From: Rhizophagus irregularis
Taxonomy: Eukaryota > Glomeromycota > Glomeromycetes > Glomerales > Glomeraceae
NCBI RefSeq assembly: GCF_026210795.1
Contig: NC_089435.1
Location: forward strand, 372,001-436,000
Reading direction: 5' to 3'
DNA: 64,000 nucleotides
Below, piece by piece: positions 48,400 to 60,640 of the stretch; positions within the stretch are counted from its first letter, which is position 1, and each line of letters starts with the position of its first letter. A program made the translations under genes and the position numbers. Below the pieces are notes generated by a model, which searched no databases, had not been told where the DNA came from, and saw only the letters and a program-made list of their open reading frames with translations.

Positions 48400-51300
48400 T
48401 TAAATTTTAATTACACATTCAAAACACTCAGAATTTTCTTGAACTAAGATTTCAGTAAGTCTGCGACTTGTATAATATGCTTGTGAATGAGATTGTATAA
48501 TAGCAGTATTTGCTTGTGGATGATATTGTATAATAGAAGTATTTGCTTGTTCTTGTACTAAAGTTTTGTTTGCTTCTACAAATTCAATCATATCATCTTT
48601 TAATTGATCATCAACATTAGATACCTTAAATTTATAATCTCCATCCCTGTTTATTTCATAATATTCATTAATACATCTAATCCATTCAGATATAATATTT
48701 TCAAGCATTCCTATAGTTGGTCTATTGGAGGGATTTGAATCCCAACATTTTTTCATTAAATCTATATAACATTTTGGAGTATTTTTTATGATTTCAGGAC
48801 GTTTCCCTTTACAAATATTCAAGGTAAGGTGATGATCATGTGCCTCATGATTAAATGGAGGAATACCTGATGTAAATTCCCACATTATCATTGAAAAACT
48901 ATAAATATCACTTGCTGGAGTATAAGGTTTCATTCTTAATATTTCTGGTGCCATATAAGGCAAAACTCCATAAATTTCATTAATTTTATTATCAGTATCT
49001 TGCAAATCATTCATAGGCTTACATAATCCCATATCAATAATAAATAACTCATTGTAATTATCTGACATTAAAATATTACCATCATGAAAATCACCATGAG
49101 TTAAATTTGATTCATGAATTACTTTAAGTCCTAATATAATTGTTTTCAACAATTGTAACTTGTCTTGCCATTTAAATTTAATTATATCAGATAAGCATTT
49201 TCTCAAACTTCCTTTTTTTGCATAACTCATTACTATTATATAATTTAAATTATTTGGATCTTGGGTAAATCCAAAGAACTGAATAAATTTTGAAAATGAT
49301 TTTTTCTGACAATTATAATGATATTTCCACTATATAAATAAAAAAAAATCATTAAAGTTTTGCAAAAGATTATAAAATTTGCTATTAAATAAAAATACTA
49401 TACCTCATTCAGAAATTTACTATTTAAATTTGATGAATTATTAAGTGTTTTAAGAATGACTTCATAACCTGTTTGAAAATTACATCTATTCCATTGTTGT
49501 TTGTCAAAATTCCAACTAATAATAGGTCCATCTAACCAGATAGCCTTATAAATTTCGCCAAATCCTCCTTTATCATAATAATTAATATTTGACAATTTAT
49601 TATATGGTATCCATTCTAAAATTTCATAACTATTTTTAGCATTTAATTGTGCTTCTTGAATAAATTTATCAATAAATTCATTTTCGCTAGTCCACTTTAA
49701 AAAGTCTTGTTGGAATCGTTTAATATTACATTTTTGGCACCACTGGTAATCATTATATGGTTGCTTGCATTCATTACATAATTCAGCTTCATTTTTAAGA
49801 CCCACTTTGTTACTTTCAACTATTTTTTGATGCCAATAAAATGCTTTTTCTAAATTCTTTTCTGTTCCTTCTCCATTTTCATAACATAAGGTTAATAAAA
49901 ACATTGCGGTAGTATGTCCATTTTCTGCTGCTTTTTGATACCAATGAAAGGCTTTTTCTAAATTATTTTCTATTCCTTCTCCTTTAATATACATACAGGC
50001 TGAGTAAAACATTGCATCAGTATGTCCATTTTGTGCTGCTCTTTGATACCAATAAAATGCTTTTTCTAAATTCTTTTCTGTTCCTTTTCCTTCTTTATAA
50101 CATATGGCTAAACTATTCATTGCTTTAATATGATCTTTTTCTGCTGCTTTTTGATACCAGTGAAAAGCTTTTTCTAAATTTTTTTCTGTTTCTTCTCCAT
50201 TATTATACATGATGGCTAGATTAAACATTGCATTTTCATCATTTTTTGCCGCTTTTTGATACCAATAAAAGGCTTTTTCTAAATTCTTTTCTGTTCCTTC
50301 TCCTTTTTTATAATAAATGGCTAAATTGAACATTGCATTAGTATGTCCATTTTCTGCTGCTTTTTGATACCAATGAAAGGCTTTTTCTAAATTATTTTCT
50401 ATTCCTTCTCCTTTAATATACATACAGGCTGAGTAAAACATTGCATCAGTATGTCCATTTTGTGCTGCTCTTTGATACCAATAAAATGCTTTTTCTAAAT
50501 TCTTTTCTGTTCCTTTTCCTTCTTTATAACATATGGCTAAACTATTCATTGCTTTAATATGATCTTTTTCTGCTGCTTTTTGATACCAGTGAAAAGCTTT
50601 TTCTAAATTTTTTTCTGTTTCTTCTCCATTATTATACATGATGGCTAGATTAAACATTGCATTTTCATCATTTTTTGCCGCTTTTTGATACCAATAAAAG
50701 GCTTTTTCTAAATTCTTTTCTGTTACTTCTCCTTTTTTATAATATATGGCTAAATTACTCATTGCTTCTTCAATACCATTTTCTGCTGCTTTTTGATAAC
50801 AATGAAAGGCTTTTTCTAAATTCTTTTCTATTCCTTCTCCATTTTCATAACATACGGCTAAATTAAACACTGCATAAGTATGTCCATTTTCTGCTGCTTT
50901 TTGAAACAAATGAAAGGCTTTTTCTGAATTCTTTTCTGTTCCTTTTCCATTATAATAACATGTAGCTAAGTTAAATATTGCTTCTTTAACACCATATTCT
51001 GCTACTTTTTTATACCAATAAAATGCTTTTTCTAAATTCTTTACTGTTCCTTTTCCTTCTCCATAACATATGGCTAAATTATTCATTGCTCCTTCAACAC
51101 CATTTTCAGCTGCTTTTTGATACCAATAAAAGGCTTTTTCTAAATTCTTTTCTGTTCCTTCTCCTTTTTTATAATAAATGGCTAAATTGAACATTGCATT
51201 AGTATGTCCATTTTCTGCTGCTTTTTTATACCAATGAAAAGCTTTTTCTAATTTTTTTTCTGTTCCTTCTCCATCATAATAACACATGGCTAAATAAACC

Positions 51301-52328
51301 ATTGCAATAGTATATCCATTTTCTGCTGCTTTTTGATACCAATAAAAGGCTTTTTCTAAATTCTTTTCTGTTCCTTCTCCATTATTATACATGATGGCTA
51401 AATTAGACATTGCATTAGTATGTCCATTTTCTGCTGCTTTTTTATACCAATAAAAGGTTTTTTCTAAATTCTTTTCTGTTCTTTCTCCATAATTATACAT
51501 ACTGGCTAAATTAAACATTGCATTAGCATATCCTTTCTCTGCTGCTTTTTGGTACCAATAAAAGGCTTTTTCTAAATTTTTTTTTGTTCCTTCTCCATTA
51601 TAATATTTATCGGCTAAATTAAAACTTGCTTCAATATGGTCTTTTTCAGCTGCTTTTTGTATCCAATAAAAGGCTTTTTCTAAGTTCTTTCCTGTTCCTT
51701 CTCCTATATAATAACACACTTCTAAATTAAACATTGCATTAGTATATCCATTTTCTGCTGCTTTTTGATACCAATAAAAGGCTTTTTTTGAATTCTTTTC
51801 TGTTCCTTCTCCATTTTTATACATACAGGCTAAATTAAAAATTGCTTCAATATAGTCTTTTTTGGCCGCTTTTTGCATCCAATAAAAGGCTTTTTTTAAA
51901 TTCTTTTCTGTTCCTTCTCCAGTATAATGATATATGGCTAAATTAAAAATTGCTTCAATATGGTCTTTTTCAGCTGCTTTTTGTATCCAATAAAAGGCTT
52001 TTTCTAAATTCTTTTCTGTTTCTTCTCCATTATAATATATACTGGCTAGTTTAAACATTGCATCTTCATCATCATTTTCTGCTGCTTTTTGAAACCAATT
52101 AAGGGCTTTATTTAAATTCTTTTCTGTTCCTTTTCCATAATAATAACTATTGGCTAAATTAAACATTGCTACTATATTACCACTTTCTGCTAATTTTTCC
52201 AACGAATTAATACATTCTTTACACCACAATTTTTCAGTAAAAGGCTTATTGCAATATAAACAATTTTTGATGTTTATTAAATTAGTATCTTTATCTGAGA
52301 TATTTGATTTACTAAATTTAGTAACCAT
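48400..52328 (-). CDS. Sel1-kinase B: 22 Sel1 repeats fused to a kinase
   Basis: Two exons, 49404-52328 (975 codons) and 48400-49329, over a 74-bp phase-0 intron give 1284 aa. Architecture matches gene A: N-terminal ribbon (CLYC, WCKEC), 22 Sel1 repeats, second ribbon (CNEC, WCQKC), KWTSENEFID linker, EWIPY and a TKL-type kinase. The glycine loop is DKGGFGEIYKA, with a better Gly pattern than in A; the VILK lysine is present; the catalytic loop reads HGDFHDGN, the metal motif DMG, and APE is intact. Repeats are more varied than in A (units ending EKDHIEA, ENGHTNA, KNDENA), except for a recent block duplication at 49911-50724. A probable signalling kinase with a scaffold arm; its partner is unknown. 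Confidence 0.9.
49911..50724 (-). repeat. Perfect 385-bp tandem duplication, period 429 bp
   Basis: 49911-50295 and 50340-50724 are identical by eye over 385 bp; the period of 429 bp equals four Sel1 units (143 aa). Units 14-17 and 18-21 of protein B are therefore the same apart from their edges. This points to very recent unequal exchange, or less likely to an assembly error. Confidence 0.85.
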
Positions 52329-52423
52329 TTGGTTTTATTTTTGAGATAAATTTTGCTAAAATTTTATTTTTTTAAAAATTTTTTTTCTCGTTCAATGAAT
52401 GAGTTACTAGAAGGGAAAATTTT

Positions 52424-52492
52424 AATTAAAAGTAGAAGTTACGACAAAAAATTTTTTCGGACATATTTTTCCGATGCACTGATCTGCGTTGA
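52424..52492 (-). promoter_or_regulatory. Conserved upstream block of Sel1-kinase B
   Basis: On the minus strand it reads CGCAGATCAGTGCATCGG, then TAACTTCTACTTTTAATT, matching the block of gene A in order and spacing. It lies about 95-165 bp before the ATG. Confidence 0.55.
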
Positions 52493-53269
52493 GAAATGTT
52501 GCACTTCTACACAATAATGTATTTAATGTGACACAGAATGTTACGATTGGAATTATGTTTTACCATTCATGTGATTTTAATAAAAGGAAGGAAAAAAAGT
52601 TTTCTCACAAAATGAATATATAGAAATAATATAATAGATTAATTAAAGAATTTTAAAAACTTTTTTGTTATAGTTTTAAAAATATTATTAATATCGAATG
52701 TGTAACTCTTTCCGTCGATCATCAGTCCAAAAAATTCTCAGAACGAAAAAATAGACGGAGTGCTAAAAGTTATTTTTTAAAGATTTTTTACGTATTTCTG
52801 ACATTTTATTCACTTTTTTAAGAAGCTGTAGATATGTTTTTTTTCTCAAAAGTTATAAGTAGTTTATAGATTAATTGCCATTGACCAGGTTCGCAGGAAA
52901 TTACTTAAAAAGCTGGCATGGGCAAAGGTTTTTTAAGGAGCAGTCTTGAAAAGAAGCAACCAGGACCAATAAATAAATTAACCACTTTCACCTTACTTGT
53001 TTATGGGCTTTGGTTACTTGGACTCGGAACTTTTCCGTCTTTTTTCGCTTTTTTTTCGGTGGCGCAGCACAACGTAGTCCGAATTTCGGCAAGAAATTTT
53101 ACCGATGACGTAGTCCCAAGTGTAGATAGGTGTTGCTTAAACCTGTTTTCAATCTAAAGTATGCAGACTTGTAAGAAACCATACATGTATGAATTTTTAG
53201 CATAAGAATAAATAACATAATACATGACGATCAATCAATACATGATCATAAAACACGGTTTAATAATTT

Positions 53270-53401
53270 CTATTTATTAAACCAAAAACGAAAAAAAATT
53301 AAACTTTCTAATTCTTTGCGTAGCTTTATATTTTCTAATTCTAGTTTTTCAACTTCTGCTAGAGCTCTATGATTTGCTGTTTGTCTTTCAGCCAATGTTC
53401 T
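53270..53401 (-). pseudogene. Coiled-coil coding remnant
   Basis: The minus-strand frame reads TLAERQTANHRALAEVEKLE and then LENIKLRKELES, a leucine-spaced, heptad-like segment typical of coiled coils. It ends at a TAG (53270-53272), is cut upstream by TAA (53402-53404) and has no ATG. It is a gene fragment or a lone terminal exon; the family is not identified. Confidence 0.35.
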
Positions 53402-53520
53402 TTAATTTCTATTTGTAAAATAGTACACGTTTTCACTTCTACTTCTTTTATATATTATAAATATGATAAATAACTTGCAAATAAAGAAACTAAGTCCAAT
53501 TTAATAAATACACAATTATT

Positions 53521-53626
53521 ATAAATCAACCTATAAATCAATATAACAATTAATAATATATATGCATAATTTTATTATAAATCAACCTATAAATCAATAT
53601 AACAATTAATAATATATATGCATAAT
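53521..53626. repeat. 56-bp tandem repeat, two copies
   Basis: ATAAATCAACCTATAAATCA and the following 30 bp recur exactly with a period of 56 bp. The second copy is cut slightly short. AT-rich and non-coding. Confidence 0.85.
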
Positions 53627-53815
53627 TAGGCTGATAAGTTATTAAATGAGATGTCAGTGGTAGCCAATAAATTAGGTATTCAATTATGTACAGTACGTAT
53701 TTGTGTTCAAAACCATACTGCGTAAAACCATACAAACCAACCATACCATACATGATTGCTTATATACCCAGTGTAGATTTCATAATGGATCGGCAAAAAT
53801 TAGAGCGTAGTGAAC

Positions 53816-54645
53816 CAGTGTTCGGAAATGACCTGGTCATTTGACCATTTTTCGGATTAGGAGTCATTTGGTCAAATGACACCCCATCATTTGGCATTTG
53901 GCATTTGAATTATTCGTGAAATGACAAATGCCAAATGATTGGGTATCATTTGAATGTCATTTGCGTCCTTTGTCATTTGGTCATTTGTCATTAAAATATT
54001 TAAAGATTATTGGACAATTTATAATCACGTGATGTATAAAAAAGGAAGGACGTAATCGAAATAATCACAAACAGAATCAATTTCACAAAATTATTTATTT
54101 TTTACTGTAATCTGAAAATAATAAATAATACAACCATAATTATTAAAGTGATAATAATATCTGATATGTTATTTATTATATATAATTTTATTATATAATT
54201 ATATGCATAAATAAATGTTATGGCCATCTTATGATTAAATAAAGACAACAATTATATATATGGGATCCACTACAGTTGTTACAATTAAATATTTTATTGC
54301 ATAATTAATTAACTTTTATCTGTATGGATAAAATGATCATTAGTGAAATAATTATAAGTGAAATAATCCTGTCTATAATAATATTATTAACAAATAATGA
54401 CAAATCACGTGATTAAAAAATCTTTACTACTATTGAAACTTTTTTGATTATATATATTAAACCAATTTTGTTTTAATATTTTTGTTTTCTTAATTAAAAT
54501 AAATAAAATAATTAATAAGAATTCTCAGAATATTTAATATTTTTCAAATGACTTAAATGACAGGTCATTTGAGTTGCAAATGACAAATGACAAATGACTT
54601 GTCATTTGAGTCATTTGTTCATTTCAAGTCATTTGACAAACACTG
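53816..54645. mobile_element. hAT-type non-autonomous element (830 bp)
   Basis: The ends CAGTGTTCGG and AAACACTG (complement CAGTGTTT) are inverted, and the 8-bp TAGTGAAC is perfectly duplicated at 53808-53815 and 54646-54653, as expected for hAT elements. Both subterminal regions are packed with AAATGAC/GTCATTTG copies in both orientations (about 53833-53995 and 54545-54636), resembling the clustered binding sites used by hAT transposases. No transposase frame is present. Confidence 0.82.
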
Positions 54646-54653
54646 TAGTGAAC

Positions 54654-55669
54654 GTCATGACAAATAAATACAGTATAGACAAGTTTACAAGTCTTCTTGT
54701 TCTAAGAAATATCAAAAAGAAAGCTTTGATAAGGTGGATTAATTTCCATTATAACGAATGTTTGTACGTTTTATAAATCTCTACTTCAATAATTTTTTTG
54801 AAGCCTTATTCAATATTATTTTTTTGATATTGGAGAATTGGCGTGACGACCGTGGCGTTACCGTACTTACGTATCAAGTCTATCAAGTGAGTTCTGTATT
54901 ACAACTTAACGACTTTCTGTTTCTCCTATAATTTCGTATTAAAAAAAAACCTTATAGAAATTATATGTCAAAACTCTCAATTAATTTAACAATTTAATTG
55001 GATTTTTATTTTATATTTTCAAGCTTTTGTTAATTTTTTTTTTTACTTTAGTAAGCAACAGATTCATTATTATTTTCGAAATTTAAATGGGTTTTAATCC
55101 TATTATCCTACTCTGTAGTTTAAGGTCAAATTCACATGATTTATGGTTTAATAATTGTCATGGATAAGTAGTATTCATCATATGATCATAGTATCAAAAG
55201 GTGGGCTGTATTATGCAGTGACTGAACACGAGGTATTAAATATGAAAGATTTTTATTGTCACTACTGGTTAAAATCCGTGAATAGCCTATAGTTATTATT
55301 TAATTATTAAAATTTATTTTACACTTCAATATATCAAAATGGGAGGGTTATAAAGATTGTTTGTATATTTAAAGATTTTATTTAAATTGATTTTCCTATA
55401 TAAACATATTGACTGTTAAAATAATATCCAACAATAAAATATTTACGATTTAATTTTTCTTTTCAACAAATCGAACTAAATATAAGCTGAAAATAGATAT
55501 TTTTTTTATAACTTTCAAAAGAATAAATACAATAAATTTTAAAAATATATTTACGACAAATAGAAAAAAAAAACAAAAAAGTCACAATAATCCAATTATG
55601 TATTTGGATTAAATTGCGGTAACATTGAATATACAAAATAATTTTTTAAGTAATAACCATATTAATTAA
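54654..55669. other. Intergenic downstream of AKR copy 3
   Basis: AT-rich DNA containing the segment at 54893-54965 shared with 41915-41990. No gene seen. Confidence 0.5.
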
Positions 55670-57778
55670 TTAATATAATCTTCCATAATTACGTGAGGTC
55701 GCAATGGATCCAAATTTATTAGGTACTTCGATGTTTTTTCCAACATATTTATCAAATTGGTCAGTAAATGAATAAGGAAATGGAAGTTCAGTTGGTTGAG
55801 AAACATCATCAAGTCTTTTCATTTGTTCAGGTGTCAATCTGAAAAAAAGATTGGTTTATATTAAGTAAATTTCAGAAATTTTTTTTTTCCATAAAATAAA
55901 AATTATGATCAAATAATTATACTTACTTGAATTCAAGTGATTTAAGATTTTCTTCAAGCTGAGTAACTGTTTTAGCACCAATTAAAGGAGAAGTAATACC
56001 GGGTTTTTGTTGAATCCAATTCAAAGCAATCTATTTATTTTTTTAAAAAAAAAATCTTAATAAAATTTATATTTAATATTTAAAGTTAGAATATATATAA
56101 ATAATTACCTGAACGGGAGATCTATCAATTTCTTTTGAAATAGCAGTAACTTCATCTAGAATTTTCCAATTTTTTTCAGATTGTGCATGTTTTGCAATTG
56201 ATTGACCGCGACTATCCGAATTTACTGATTCTCTCGTATATTTTCCGGTAAGAAAACTATTATAAAAACAATTAGTACAACGTTAAATATTTTAACATAA
56301 AAGAATGCATCAATGATTAATAATTACCCTTCAGCAATAATACCCCATGGAATAATTCCGATCTAAAATTTTTGATTTAATATCATTATAATGTATTTCA
56401 AGTGTATGAAATAGTGTAAACGTTAAATTTAAATTTATGATACATACGTCATGCTCAGCACAAGCAGGTTGTAAGTCAAATTCCATCGAACGATCCAGCA
56501 AATTATAACGCGTTTGTAGTCCAATGAAAGGGCTAAACACGGTTAATAAATATATGTTAACCTAAAATTCTACTTTACTATTTACAAATTATAATTATAA
56601 TTTCGTACCTCCATCCACGTAATTCAGCAATGGTATTTGAACGAGAAAGTGCCCAAGATGGAGTGTCGCTTACGGCAACATACAAGGCCTATTTTATTTT
56701 TATAGTAATATATTTTAGAAAATAATTTGTGTGGGACTGTAAGTGGACTGTAAGACAAATTGTTTATTTACCTTTCCGCTTCGAACGATGTCATCTAATG
56801 ATCTCATATACTCTTCAATTGGAGTTCGATATTCAAAGAAATGGACATATAGAATATCAACATAACTCATGTTCAACCGTTTCAAACTCTCATCTAAATT
56901 TTCTACAAGACTCTTTCGATGATTTCCTCCTATACATTTAACAAAAAAGTTTTCGTTTATTATCAACTATTTAATAATTGCGCTTGAATAGTTTACTGTA
57001 GGCTTACCAAAATTCGGGTTGAACCTCTTGTCCTTTTGCAAAGCAGTTGGATTACCTAAGAATTAAATGTCGAAAATCATTAAAAATTCAAAAATTAAAT
57101 GAATTAAATGAAGTCACTAAGAAAACTCATAATTCATACACGAATATTTCGTTGCAATCACAACATCGGATCGTTTATCGGAAACGTAATCTCCAAGAAA
57201 ACGTTCACTCTAGTTATTTTAATAATGAATATTAATATTGAATTAACTAAAAAAAATTGTAATATTATAAATACTTACATCACCAAAATTGTACATGTTG
57301 GCGGTATCTGAAAGATACATATATCATTATTAAAAATTTTTTTATAATCATGATAAAAATAATTGGTTACTGCGTAAATAAAAAAAATTACCAAAGAAAT
57401 TTCCACCCTTTTCGTAATAAAGATCAAAAACTTTTTTCGATTCTTCTTTATTAGTACCTATTCCCTATATTTGTATAATGCTAATATTTTAAAAAACTAT
57501 TTTCTTTTTTTTTTCTAGATAATCAATTCAAATAATTTAATATAAATCTTACCCATTGTTCTCCAAAAGTCTTTTATGTGTGAGAAAATAGAAATTATAC
57601 ATATATTACTTTAATAATTTACGTTAATTTTACACCATAATTTATGATCAGGCTTACGAAATAACCTTACCATAGCGCCAAGACATAATGGAGAAACTCT
57701 TAATCCACTACGCCCCAATAAGACATAATCATCTAGAGCTTTAGTAGTTTTAACGGGAGAAGTAGAATCTTGAGCCAT
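55670..57778 (-). CDS. Aldo-keto reductase, copy 3
   Basis: This complete multi-exon gene runs from ATG 57778 to TAA 55670-55672. Exon 1 (57671-57778) is 108 nt and is followed by the 18-nt micro-exon 57553-57570 (TFGEQW), as in the other copies. The Lys (ATKY) and His (LYVHFFEY) of the tetrad are visible, as are IIAEGFLTGKYTRES and PGITSPLIGAKTVTQLEENL; the protein ends TSRNYGRLY. It differs from copy 2 in the VHFFEYRTPIEEYMR segment and at the C-terminus, which could alter the substrate pocket. No disruption was found. The substrate is unknown. Confidence 0.87.
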
Positions 57779-58239
57779 TTTTTTTAAAAAATAATAATTT
57801 TTAAATTTTCGATTTCATAGATTCATAGTGTTTATTTATATATAATTTTATCGGTTTTTTTTTTCTATCGATTGTTATAATTAGTTTGGCAAAGCCGGCT
57901 TTTCGATTTTCGGGATAACGTTTATCCGAAAATAACGAGTGAACTAACCAAAAATGATAAAATTATAGAAATGAATATGTGACATAGTACGCAGTACTAA
58001 TTTCAACTTTGTATTCAAATGATCGGCATGTTGCAGATAGTTCAGAATTTCGGTTAAACCTCGATTAAATTGAGTTAGATTAAAATCTTGGATCTTACGA
58101 ATAGTATTCTACTTTTATATTGATTATTAATTATTAATCAAATAATACGTAACAAGAAAAAATGTTTCTAACCAAAAATTATTGATTCGGTTTAATATTT
58201 AATACTAATTACTAAATATTTCTATTTTACGGGCGAAAA

Positions 58240-58620
58240 GTTCCGAATTTAAGCGAAACTTTATTACAAATATTTAACTTTTATTAATATTCAATAATTG
58301 TATTGTAACTTCATTGCATAATAATAATTGCAAACCTAAATTACCATAATTTGAAATTTATTACACATATTTGTTTTCTTAATACGCAGTAACTGTATTG
58401 TAACTTCATTGTATAATAGAAACTATAAACCTGCATTACTTTAATTTGAAATTCATAACAGATATTTGTTTCATAATATGAAGTAACTGCACTGTAACTT
58501 TATTGTATAATAGTAACTAACTGTATTGTAACTTCATTGTATAATAGAAGCTGCAAACCTGCATTTCCACAATTTAAAATTCATAACAATTATTTGTTTT
58601 CTTTAATATGCATCCCTATA
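58240..58620. repeat. Degenerate 95-bp tandem repeat, 3-4 copies
   Basis: The unit contains TGTATTGTAACTTCATTG, TATAATA, AAACCTGCATT, AATTTGAAATTCATAAC and ATATTTGTTT. Unit starts near 58299, 58394 and 58489 give the 95-bp period; a partial extra copy near 58513 and another near 58710 follow. Confidence 0.75.
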
Positions 58621-59226
58621 AAAAATTTTTCAGAAAAAATGATCACGTGTATGAGTTTCTTCGGAATAAGAACTAGAAAAATGATCATTTATCGGAGTTA
58701 TTTCTAGAACTTTATTGTATAATAGTAACTGTAAACTTGCATAGTAGTTACTGCATGTTAAAGCGTCACAATCATAGAATAAGGAAACTACCGTAATTTA
58801 TGATGAGAGTGCCACTTTTTATTTTTCCATTATTATCCTGATTAGATATCATTGTATAATGGAATGCACATTTTAAAAAGCAATAAAAAAAAAAGTAATT
58901 ATTATTTTTTTTAATTATTTCATATAATAAAATTTTTAGGAAACTCATAATTAAATGGGAATTTTTTTCTTTTGTTTTACAATAATGAAAAACTTTTAAA
59001 TATTTACAAGATCGTTATTTATTCTGAATGTTACTGAAGCTATATTTTCTTAAAAATCAAAATGACGTTTCATATAATGACTTTTCGATAAAATAACATG
59101 TTTCATAATGTTTGAAGTTGCTTGGAAACTTGTCTTTCGTGATAAGTTTTTTTCGTTTATTTTAAAAGCTCAACCTTAATCCTATTGATGAAATTTGGAA
59201 TAAAAATTGTAACACAAAAAAAAAAA

Positions 59227-59379
59227 TAGTTACTCGGCACTTTCAACTATTGTACTTGCAATAAGCAATACGAGTTGTGAAATTTGCTGAGCGATGGCTC
59301 AGCAAATTTCACTGATCATATCCTTATTGCAATTACATGTAAGGTAAGCAGTTACGAGGTCACGTGTGCCAAGTAACTT
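59227..59379. mobile_element. Foldback MITE-like element (about 150 bp)
   Basis: The outer arms AGTTACTCGGCAC and AGTTACTTGGCAC (complement) enclose a second inverted pair (TTGCAATAAG, GTGAAATTTGCTGAGC) that closes on the small loop GATG. No certain target duplication. Confidence 0.55.
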
Positions 59380-59529
59380 TTTTATCAGGTTGGTATTTGA
59401 TTGTACTAACAATTAGTAAATGTCTGATAAATAGTAATTACAAAAGCCATTATTTTTGATTTACGTAGAAGATATTGAAATAATTTTAAATATGATATAA
59501 TAGTAATAGTTCCAACAGTTCCGAAGGAA

Positions 59530-59727
59530 GCCTGTAAAAAATGTTGATCCCGTGTTTTATATTTCCATGTTTATTCCGTGAATGTATCAAGTTTCTTGGA
59601 ATTTATAGTCTTAATCATGAAAATTTTCATCCCCCTAATACGGATATCCGTGAATGTATCATTCTCACGGAATTTTTACAAGAAATAATGGAAATATTCG
59701 GACAAATTTTTTTATTGGGAAGTGGAG
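59530..59727 (+). repeat. Dispersed repeat, second copy of 18248-18450
   Basis: Shares CCTGTAAAAAAT, TTTCCATGTTT, ACGGATATCCGTGAATG and TAATGGAAATATTCGGA with the copy at 18248-18450, in the same orientation. A 69-codon frame inside is likely a chance frame. Confidence 0.65.
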
Positions 59728-59989
59728 CGGGCAAATTAAAACATGCATGATTTAGGAGTAGATTATACAAATATAGTACGAATTTGCATCAAATTGATGG
59801 GCTCAATAATATATATAAGTATATATAAAACAAGTACGGTACGAAATTTTTGGAATTTTTGGAAATTTGATGCACCGTACCGTACTGAAGATACTGAAGA
59901 TACATAATTTATAAATATTAATTAATATATGTATTTTTATTCATTTGAGAAAATAAAAAAAAATTGATTTTTATTAAATATTATAAATT

Positions 59990-60125
59990 TATAATGCAAT
60001 CATTTGTATTTGGATTTTGAGATATCCCATACATTTTAACTTTATCATAATAAGCAATAAACTATTAAAAATAGGTGTCAATTATATTATAATTATAAAT
60101 GTACTAATGTACTTGAAATAAATTA
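59990..60125 (-). pseudogene. Stray fragment of the N-lobe array unit
   Basis: On the minus strand an intron tail like those of the 33.9-40.5 kb array (TTTTTAATAG) is followed by exon sequence AYYDKVKMYGISQNPNT, after which similarity stops. Upstream bases (AATGTACTTGAAAT on the plus strand) also match array introns. It is a broken copy of one array unit about 20 kb from the array. Confidence 0.7.
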
Positions 60126-60326
60126 TTATTCATGGTATCACGTGTCAGTCATGTCACCTAGAAATAATTTGTGACGTCATGTCACGTTAGAGTCTAACGT
60201 AGAGCAGATTATTTTTTTACTGCATGGGCATGATTTACAAATTACACAGCAACTTACTATCTTTTTTCGACCCTAAAATTTTTTTCACATAGAAATTAAC
60301 TCCCGCTAACTACTACAATAATCACT

Positions 60327-60640
60327 ATGTCTGATAGCACTGAACTTAAAATTACTAATAATTCAAATGAGTGGATTAATTGGATTGAAGAATCTATTGC
60401 GAAAGAATGAATTAAATATTATGACTATAATCATTTTAATAATATTAAAGAAATTGGTTTTGGTAGTTTAGGAAAGTCTAATCTTGCAAATTGGAAAAGT
60501 TCTCATAGTTATCTAGCATTGAAATCTTTTTTAATTTCAATGTTATGGCTAAAGAAATTATTAATGAAGTATTTATTTATCACTAAATTACTATCAACAT
60601 CTTATCCACAATATAGGCCATTCTCAAACAACTACTTCAA
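60327..60640 (+). pseudogene. TKL-type kinase N-terminal pseudogene
   Basis: Starting at MSDSTELKITNNSNEW (ATG 60327) this reads into INWIEESIAKE, a TGA stop, then IKYYDYNHFNNIKEIGFGSL, NLANWKSSHSYLALKSF and, after a one-base shift, MAKEIINEV ahead of a GTATTT donor. The pattern is that of another glomeromycete kinase family, with glycine loop and ALK lysine. The following 500 bp (to about 61130) has degraded coding-like sequence with stops. I infer a dead kinase gene; no C-lobe is recognisable. Confidence 0.65.

Larger units (their letters stand above)
52493..53815. other. Intergenic upstream of Sel1-kinase B
   Basis: Includes a GC-richer patch with a 79-codon plus-strand frame (52918-53157, parts LVYGLWLLGLGTFPSFF and NFTDDVVPSVDRCC) that has no recognised homologue and may be a transposon remnant; a coiled-coil remnant (53270-53401); and a 56-bp tandem repeat (53521-53626). 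Confidence 0.4.
57779..59989. other. Intergenic with several repeats
   Basis: Upstream of AKR copy 3 comes the CTAACCAAAAATGATAAAA block (57945-57963), then a 95-bp tandem repeat (58240-58620), a foldback (59227-59379), a dispersed repeat copy (59530-59727) and a small hairpin with arms AGTACGGTACG (59835-59886). No gene seen. Confidence 0.5.

Noticed and set aside
50657-50866. Plus-strand frame inside Sel1-kinase B
   Set aside because: Antisense shadow of the Sel1 repeats; low-complexity L/F-rich translation.
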